The notes below the pieces were generated by a model. The model worked only from the letters and a program-made list of their open reading frames with translations, did no database searches and was not told the DNA's origin. From assembly GCA_017440965.1 (NCBI GenBank), contig JAFSGH010000040.1, positions 1 to 46,549 of the forward strand: DNA of 46,549 nucleotides. The letters are read 5' to 3'. Origin of the DNA: Clostridia bacterium (lineage in GTDB: Bacteria; Bacillota; Clostridia; Oscillospirales; Acutalibacteraceae). Shown in pieces: positions 42,383 through 46,549 of the stretch. Within the stretch, counting starts at the first letter, position 1. Each line of letters opens with the position of its first letter. Made by a program: the position numbers and the translations under genes.

Positions 42383-43134
42383 ATGCTTTCTCCCTCCGAA
42401 TACATTTCCGAATGAAGCATACACATCGCTACAGCTGTAATTGCAGCTGTTTCCGTACGAAGAATCCTTTTTCCGAGGGATATGACCTTTCCGTTGTGCC
42501 TTATAGCTGCCTCTATTTCCTTGGGATCAAACCCGCCTTCGGGTCCTATGAAAATTGCAATACTCTCTGATTTTAATATTTCAGGCATTGCTGAGCGGGT
42601 GCTTTCCATTCCGTTTTCTGCTTCATAGGGGATAAGTATTGCATCAAGCTTTTCTGCCATAGAAAGAGCTTCCTTGAAAGAAATGATGCTGTGAACCTCA
42701 GGAATTATATTTCTTTTGCTTTGCTTTGCGGCACTTTCCGAAATAGCCTGCCAACGATCTGTCTTATTCTTCTTTTTCTTTTCCTCAATTTTCACTACGC
42801 ATCTGCTCATTTCAACAGGAACAATACAATATACACCCAGTTCAACGGTCTTTTGAATGATCAGTTCCATCTTGTCACTTTTCGGAAGTCCCTGAAATAA
42901 ATATATTTTAAGAGGCAGCTCCGTTGACTGATAATCCTCTTCGATTATTTTTGCAGTGACGGATGTTGGTGTGAGCTCTGTAATCTGACAGAGATTGCTC
43001 TTGCCGCTTTCACTTACAAGAAAAGTGTCTCCGACCTGCATGCGAAGAACATTCTTAATATGGTTATGATCGTTTCCGCTTAAATAATAACAGTCATTTA
43101 CCCGTGAATCTGATGAAGTAAAAAAATTAAACAT
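42379..43134 (-). CDS. rsmE: 16S rRNA m3U1498 methyltransferase
   Basis: The protein has 251 residues. It methylates U1498 of 16S rRNA. It has an N-terminal PUA-like part (YYLSGNDHNHIKNVLRMQVGD) and a SPOUT domain with LPKSDKMELIIQKTVELGV, IGPEGGFDPKEI and LGKRILRTETAA, the trefoil-knot SAM site. The frame reaches 43164, but the ATG at 43134 has GGTGG 5 nt upstream and matches the usual N-terminus. It is the upstream partner of rsmF with a 4-nt overlap. Confidence 0.95.
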   Translation of the reverse strand: MFNFFTSSDSRVNDCYYLSGNDHNHIKNVLRMQVGDTFLVSESGKSNLCQITELTPTSVTAKIIEEDYQSTELPLKIYLFQGLPKSDKMELIIQKTVELGVYCIVPVEMSRCVVKIEEKKKKNKTDRWQAISESAAKQSKRNIIPEVHSIISFKEALSMAEKLDAILIPYEAENGMESTRSAMPEILKSESIAIFIGPEGGFDPKEIEAAIRHNGKVISLGKRILRTETAAITAVAMCMLHSEMYSEGESI

Positions 43135-43206
43135 TTTTGCCACCGTCGATATTAAATAATACATATAATATATACTATTTTATAAATTACCGCAATATCT
43201 TTTTTG

Positions 43207-43236
43207 TTGACAGAAATATTTATATTGGTATATTAT
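43207..43236 (+). promoter_or_regulatory. Promoter of the unknown membrane protein gene
   Basis: Consensus TTGACA (43207-43212), an 18-nt spacer and TATTAT (43231-43236), about 32 bp before the start at 43269. Confidence 0.75.
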
Positions 43237-43268
43237 AAAATCAGAAAAACGAAATGGTAGGAATATTT

Positions 43269-44234
43269 ATGAACGCTAATAAAGCAAGTACCGTAAAAGA
43301 GAATTCATCGGCTTTCCCGTTGAAGACGCTGATGTTTCTGATCATTCTTATTGCTGTTCAGGTTATGCTTTGTATTTTCGCAATAAGCTATGAGCCTTCT
43401 CCCGCCTGTAGTATAACGGATTACAGCTTGGTTCTTGCACCTGAAGAGGACGGCTGTCTGAAGGCTGATTATTATTTTTGCGGATATGTCAGCAAAAAAT
43501 ATTCTGAAATTGATGCTATTGAAATAGTTATGCCTGATATGAATTATGAGGTTGATGATACAAGCTTATCGTCAAATATCGGTAATTTCAAGAAAATAAC
43601 AGATAATAAAGGATATTGCTCCTTGCTGTTGAATTTCAATGACGAATATGCGTCAGGTGAAGAATTTGTTTTTTCTTTTTCGCTGGTACATAAGGATCAG
43701 TATCATTACAGGAAAGGTACTGCTTATTATAATTTTACAGCGCCGTGGTTTAATCTTTTGCCTGTTGAAAGCTATATGTTTACTTGGAATGAAGGCTACG
43801 GATTTGTTTCAAATGCAGATGACTGTTCTGACGGAGTGCATATCTGGAAGGGAAAGCTTGATTTCGGAGAATACAGGCTTCTTACTGTTTCCTCCGGTGA
43901 TGAACTCATTGATACGGAAGGTGAATTGAGAGAGCCCGGTGCCTATAATGCGATGATTAGAAAAAAGAGTGCTGCAATAAATCTTACGGCTGTTATTGAG
44001 CTTATTCTGATTAGTGTATTTATCATCCTTATTGATTGTATTATTTCGTATTTCAAGGGACACGGTATTTTCAGAGTCAGAAATATCTATATGCACATTG
44101 ACGGGAGAACGAATCCTTCCTATTTGCTGTTTTCAAGAATCAATGCTCCGGTTTCGGTAAAAATCAATTTTTTCGGCAGACCGCGTAAAGGGCCCAGTAT
44201 TGTTGAGATATATGACAAAAAAAATGATAATTGA
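43269..44234 (+). CDS. Membrane-anchored protein of unknown function with two helices
   Basis: The protein has 321 residues. One helix is near residues 20-42 (LMFLIILIAVQVMLCIFAI) and one near 237-258. Between them is an extracytoplasmic domain rich in aromatic and acidic residues (DYYFCGYVSKKYSEI, MYTF-type strands). A basic cytoplasmic tail of about 60 residues follows. The start at 43269 has TAGGAA; the frame from 43254 lacks a site. I recognise no family. It has its own promoter, and a promoter for the next gene follows. Confidence 0.75.
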   Translation: MNANKASTVKENSSAFPLKTLMFLIILIAVQVMLCIFAISYEPSPACSITDYSLVLAPEEDGCLKADYYFCGYVSKKYSEIDAIEIVMPDMNYEVDDTSLSSNIGNFKKITDNKGYCSLLLNFNDEYASGEEFVFSFSLVHKDQYHYRKGTAYYNFTAPWFNLLPVESYMFTWNEGYGFVSNADDCSDGVHIWKGKLDFGEYRLLTVSSGDELIDTEGELREPGAYNAMIRKKSAAINLTAVIELILISVFIILIDCIISYFKGHGIFRVRNIYMHIDGRTNPSYLLFSRINAPVSVKINFFGRPRKGPSIVEIYDKKNDN

Positions 44235-44282
44235 ATAAATATAAATTGCAAAAAATTGTCTTCCTTTTTGTGAATAAAAGTT

Positions 44283-44311
44283 TTGCTTTTTGTAGTATTG
44301 TGTGATATAAT
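44283..44311 (+). promoter_or_regulatory. Promoter of the GPH transporter gene
   Basis: TTGCTT (44283-44288), a 17-nt spacer and consensus TATAAT (44306-44311), about 32 bp before the start at 44343. Confidence 0.75.
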
Positions 44312-44342
44312 AAATCAGATAAATTGTAAAGGCGGTGTACAA

Positions 44343-45851
44343 ATGGCAGATAATAAAAGCAGCGTAGCAGTTTCTCCTGTGACAAATTCCTTTGCGGAAA
44401 GGCGTTTTGTCAGCAAAAAAGAGACTATTGCTTATGTGCTTAATGATGCTTCTTACAGTCTTAATATTAATGATTTTAAAGATCGTTACATCTTTGATGT
44501 CGTAAAGATCGATTTTGATTTTCTTGCGGCTCAGAATCTTATTTCAACAATATGGGATACTATCAATGATACGTTTATCGGTGTTATTGTTGAAAAAACA
44601 AGAACCAGATGGGGTAAATTCAGACCGTATCTGCTCCTCGGAGAATTTCCGCTTACGATTCTCGGAATGTGGTATTGGCTGATTCCCTTTATTTTCCCCG
44701 ATACCCCCGAAAATCACTTGCCCAAGCTTATAATGTATTTTGTAATGTCTATTATTACCGAGACTGCAGGTACATTTACTGCAATTGCAAAATCGGGCTT
44801 CCTGTCTACGATAACCCCGTCACCTATGGAACGATCGAGACTTATAGCTCTTGCAAATGTTGTAACTCATATTTTTGAAGATATACCGAAGCAGGTATTC
44901 GGAATTATATATGACCTTGTTATCAGCAAGAAGATCAATATCAAACTTCCGTATCTTTTCTCCGTGTTCGGTATGAGCTGTGCGCTGTTCTCAGCCGCCC
45001 TTGCAGTATATTTCTTCTGGGTATCGAAGGAGCGTGTTGCTCAGACTATTTCCAAGCCTAAGGTCAAGCACAGTATCAAGTCGGTTATCAACAACAAGCC
45101 TATGCTTATAAGCCTTATATCCTCATTCCTTGCAGGATTTTCTATCGGACAGAGCAGAACTAACTTCTACATAGATGTTATCGGTTCTATTACCTGGAAG
45201 ACAATTGTCGGTATCCCCGCTTTCCCGATCAAGTTTATAAGCTACAGCTTTGTAAAGCCCTTAAGAAAGCGCTTCTCAACTAAGGCACTCTGGATACTTG
45301 AGGATGCATGGACCGATATGCTGTGGCTGATAGTCTTCGGTATCGGCTCAATAAATAATAATTTCCAGAAAAAGCATATTATTCTTCCTCTTATGGGTAT
45401 AGAAGAGATCTTTGAAATGTGCGTTTACGGATTAAGACGTGTAATTCCTGCCGAAATCAGCAATGAGTCAATGGACTATTGCGAATGGAAAAACGGTTAC
45501 CGCTCAGAAGCTATGACAGGTGTTACCACATCCATTATCTCAAAGCTTCAGCAGGCAGTAATGGGAAGTATTAACAGTATCGTTATGAAGCGTATCGGTT
45601 ACATTCAGGGTAAGGAGATCGGCACACAGACAGATTTCACAAAGTGGTGGATATTTGCTCTAGGAACAGGTATTCCGATCATTTCTTCAAGCCTTGGTAT
45701 CATTCCCAAATTCTTCTATCCTCTTTCTGCTGCTAAGAGAACTCAGATGTATGAAGAGCTTTATGAGCGCAGAAGCAAGAAGGCAGAAATGGTTCAGAAT
45801 GCATCTGCTGAGGAGCTTGCAAATATCGCGGGACATGAATTTGATGATTAA
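44343..45851 (+). CDS. GPH-family (glycoside-pentoside-hexuronide) cation symporter
   Basis: The protein has 502 residues with about 12 membrane segments. The family signature after the second helix, DTINDTFIGVIVEKTRTRWGKFRPYLL (shown in parts: DTINDTFIGV and RWGKFRPYLL), is typical of GPH/MelB-type sugar symporters. The start at 44343 follows GGCGG; the earlier frame lacks a site. It is the only recognisable sugar transporter in the window and lies far from the glycosidase operons. The sugar is unknown. The HD-domain gene follows after 11 nt. Confidence 0.88.
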   Translation: MADNKSSVAVSPVTNSFAERRFVSKKETIAYVLNDASYSLNINDFKDRYIFDVVKIDFDFLAAQNLISTIWDTINDTFIGVIVEKTRTRWGKFRPYLLLGEFPLTILGMWYWLIPFIFPDTPENHLPKLIMYFVMSIITETAGTFTAIAKSGFLSTITPSPMERSRLIALANVVTHIFEDIPKQVFGIIYDLVISKKINIKLPYLFSVFGMSCALFSAALAVYFFWVSKERVAQTISKPKVKHSIKSVINNKPMLISLISSFLAGFSIGQSRTNFYIDVIGSITWKTIVGIPAFPIKFISYSFVKPLRKRFSTKALWILEDAWTDMLWLIVFGIGSINNNFQKKHIILPLMGIEEIFEMCVYGLRRVIPAEISNESMDYCEWKNGYRSEAMTGVTTSIISKLQQAVMGSINSIVMKRIGYIQGKEIGTQTDFTKWWIFALGTGIPIISSSLGIIPKFFYPLSAAKRTQMYEELYERRSKKAEMVQNASAEELANIAGHEFDD

Positions 45852-45862
45852 GGAGAATGAAG

Positions 45863-46372
45863 GTGTCATTTTCTGAAAGATATCTGAATGCTTTGAATTT
45901 TGCTGCTGAAAAACATAAGGGACAGATTCGTAAAGGCGGTGAGCCTTATATTACGCATCCGAAGGCTGTTGCAGAATATCTTTGCAAAAAAGGCTATTCG
46001 GAAGATTATCAGCTTGCAGGGTTGTTTCATGATCTTCTTGAAGATACTGATGCAACGGAAGAGGAGATACTCTTTTATTCAAGCCGTGAAGTTCTTAAAT
46101 GCGTGAAATTGCTTACAAAGAAGCCGGGATATGATCAGAAACAATATGTTCAGTGCATAAAAAACGATCCTATGGCTTTTGAGGTAAAAGCAGCAGACAG
46201 AATTCATAATCTGAGCTGTGCATATGAAGCAAGTGAAGAATTCAGAATTAAATATATCAGAGAGTCCGTTCAGTGGTATCTTGATTTTTCTCCTGAGATT
46301 CTTATCTTGCTGAAAGAATTAGCTTCAACCTTAAGTATAGAGCTTTCGGAATTTCCTTTCTTGTATGATTAA
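45863..46372 (+). CDS. Small HD-domain protein, putative (p)ppGpp hydrolase
   Basis: The protein has 169 residues. The HD fold of the RelA/SpoT hydrolase type is marked by KGQIRKGGEPYITHPKAVAEYL (metal His), LAGLFHDLLEDTDAT (HD and ED), and VKAADRIHNLS near residue 110. There is no synthetase, TGS or ACT domain, so it resembles stand-alone small alarmone hydrolases. The ATG at 45857 touches the AGGAG site; the GTG at 45863 is 7 nt away and is chosen. It probably shares a transcript with the GPH transporter. Alarmone hydrolysis is by family; other nucleotides are possible. Confidence 0.85.
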   Translation: MSFSERYLNALNFAAEKHKGQIRKGGEPYITHPKAVAEYLCKKGYSEDYQLAGLFHDLLEDTDATEEEILFYSSREVLKCVKLLTKKPGYDQKQYVQCIKNDPMAFEVKAADRIHNLSCAYEASEEFRIKYIRESVQWYLDFSPEILILLKELASTLSIELSEFPFLYD

Positions 46373-46373
46373 T

Positions 46374-46414
46374 AAAATGCCTTGTAAACAGTGTGGGTTT
46401 ACAAGGCATTTTTT
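46374..46414. terminator. Terminator of the GPH-HD operon
   Basis: A 16-bp perfect inverted repeat (46374-46389 and 46397-46412) is followed by T-rich sequence and preceded by A-rich sequence; it starts 1 nt after the HD-gene stop. Confidence 0.95.
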
Positions 46415-46463
46415 CCCTCTTCACGGAAAGTTGGGGAATCATATTACTCACTTTAATCATTTT

Positions 46464-46528
46464 GTGCTTCGCACTTGGGAACCCCCGGCGAGGGTTCCCA
46501 ACGAAAAACAGTCCACCGGACTGTTTTT
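46464..46528. repeat. Three consecutive hairpins at the window edge
   Basis: Perfect stems occur at 46464-46474 (GTGC/GCAC), 46475-46501 (TTGGGAACCC/GGGTTCCCAA) and 46504-46528 (AAAAACAGTCC/GGACTGTTTTT). No open frame is apparent. It resembles in style, not in sequence, the array at 29151. It may continue beyond the window. Confidence 0.7.
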
Positions 46529-46549
46529 CTCCCCTCCTGCGCTATTGCA

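Overview
The window looks like chromosomal DNA of a spore-forming, gut-type member of the Clostridia, most likely Oscillospiraceae/Ruminococcaceae. The reasons are: strong Shine-Dalgarno sites and A/T-rich consensus promoters; a forespore sigma factor gene (sigG) followed by its usual ylmC-type partner; many glycoside hydrolases without signal peptides; and anaerobic 2-hydroxyacyl-CoA-dehydratase-type proteins. Species cannot be read from the sequence alone. No phage, IS element, CRISPR array or rRNA was seen.

Layout. 0-3.3 kb: housekeeping genes (a GMP synthetase lacking its glutaminase domain, a CofE-like ligase, RidA). 3.3-6.6 kb: OmpR-type two-component system. 6.6-13.6 kb: amino-sugar catabolism, with nagA divergent from a run of a GH109-like Gfo/Idh/MocA protein, a BadF/NagK-type kinase, a GH4 phospho-glycosidase and an odd beta-propeller/alpha-toroid fusion. 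13.7-18.9 kb: minus-strand GH2 beta-galactosidase and a GH78 alpha-L-rhamnosidase broken by a frameshift. 19.0-22.2 kb: lipoprotein, HAD phosphatase and GH127 arabinofuranosidase. 22.3-25.1 kb: gdhA, then sigG-ylmC. 25.2-28.9 kb: GH38 alpha-mannosidase and a membrane protein. 29.0-29.4 kb: tRNA-Gln(CTG) followed by a mosaic array of small hairpins.

Two accessory loci stand out. (1) 29.4-35.6 kb is a putative peptide signalling/export locus. A strong promoter with an AgrA/LytTR-like pair of 9-bp direct repeats drives a 24-codon leaderless peptide gene with its own terminator. It is followed by a LytTR response regulator, a GHKL (AgrC/ComD-like) kinase, a second nearly identical repeat pair, and two overlapping ABC exporter half-transporter genes. 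No AgrB protease or C39 peptidase is present. (2) 35.7-40.9 kb is a six-gene metallo-cluster operon. It encodes a CooC-type ATPase with the nickel-associated CxC motif, two divergent HgdB/BcrC-type dehydratase subunits, an HgdC-type ATP-dependent Fe-S activator, a 52-residue membrane protein, and a 230-residue protein resembling the middle (A2) domain of acetyl-CoA synthase and ending in a CxxCxxxxxC cluster. No CoA-transferase or CO dehydrogenase gene is nearby. This is my best candidate for an undescribed system.

The remainder (41-46.5 kb) holds the rRNA methyltransferases RsmF and RsmE, an unknown membrane protein, a GPH-family sugar transporter, a small HD alarmone-hydrolase-like protein, and a second hairpin-rich intergenic segment at the window edge. 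All assignments come from reading motifs and recalling families; no database search was run.
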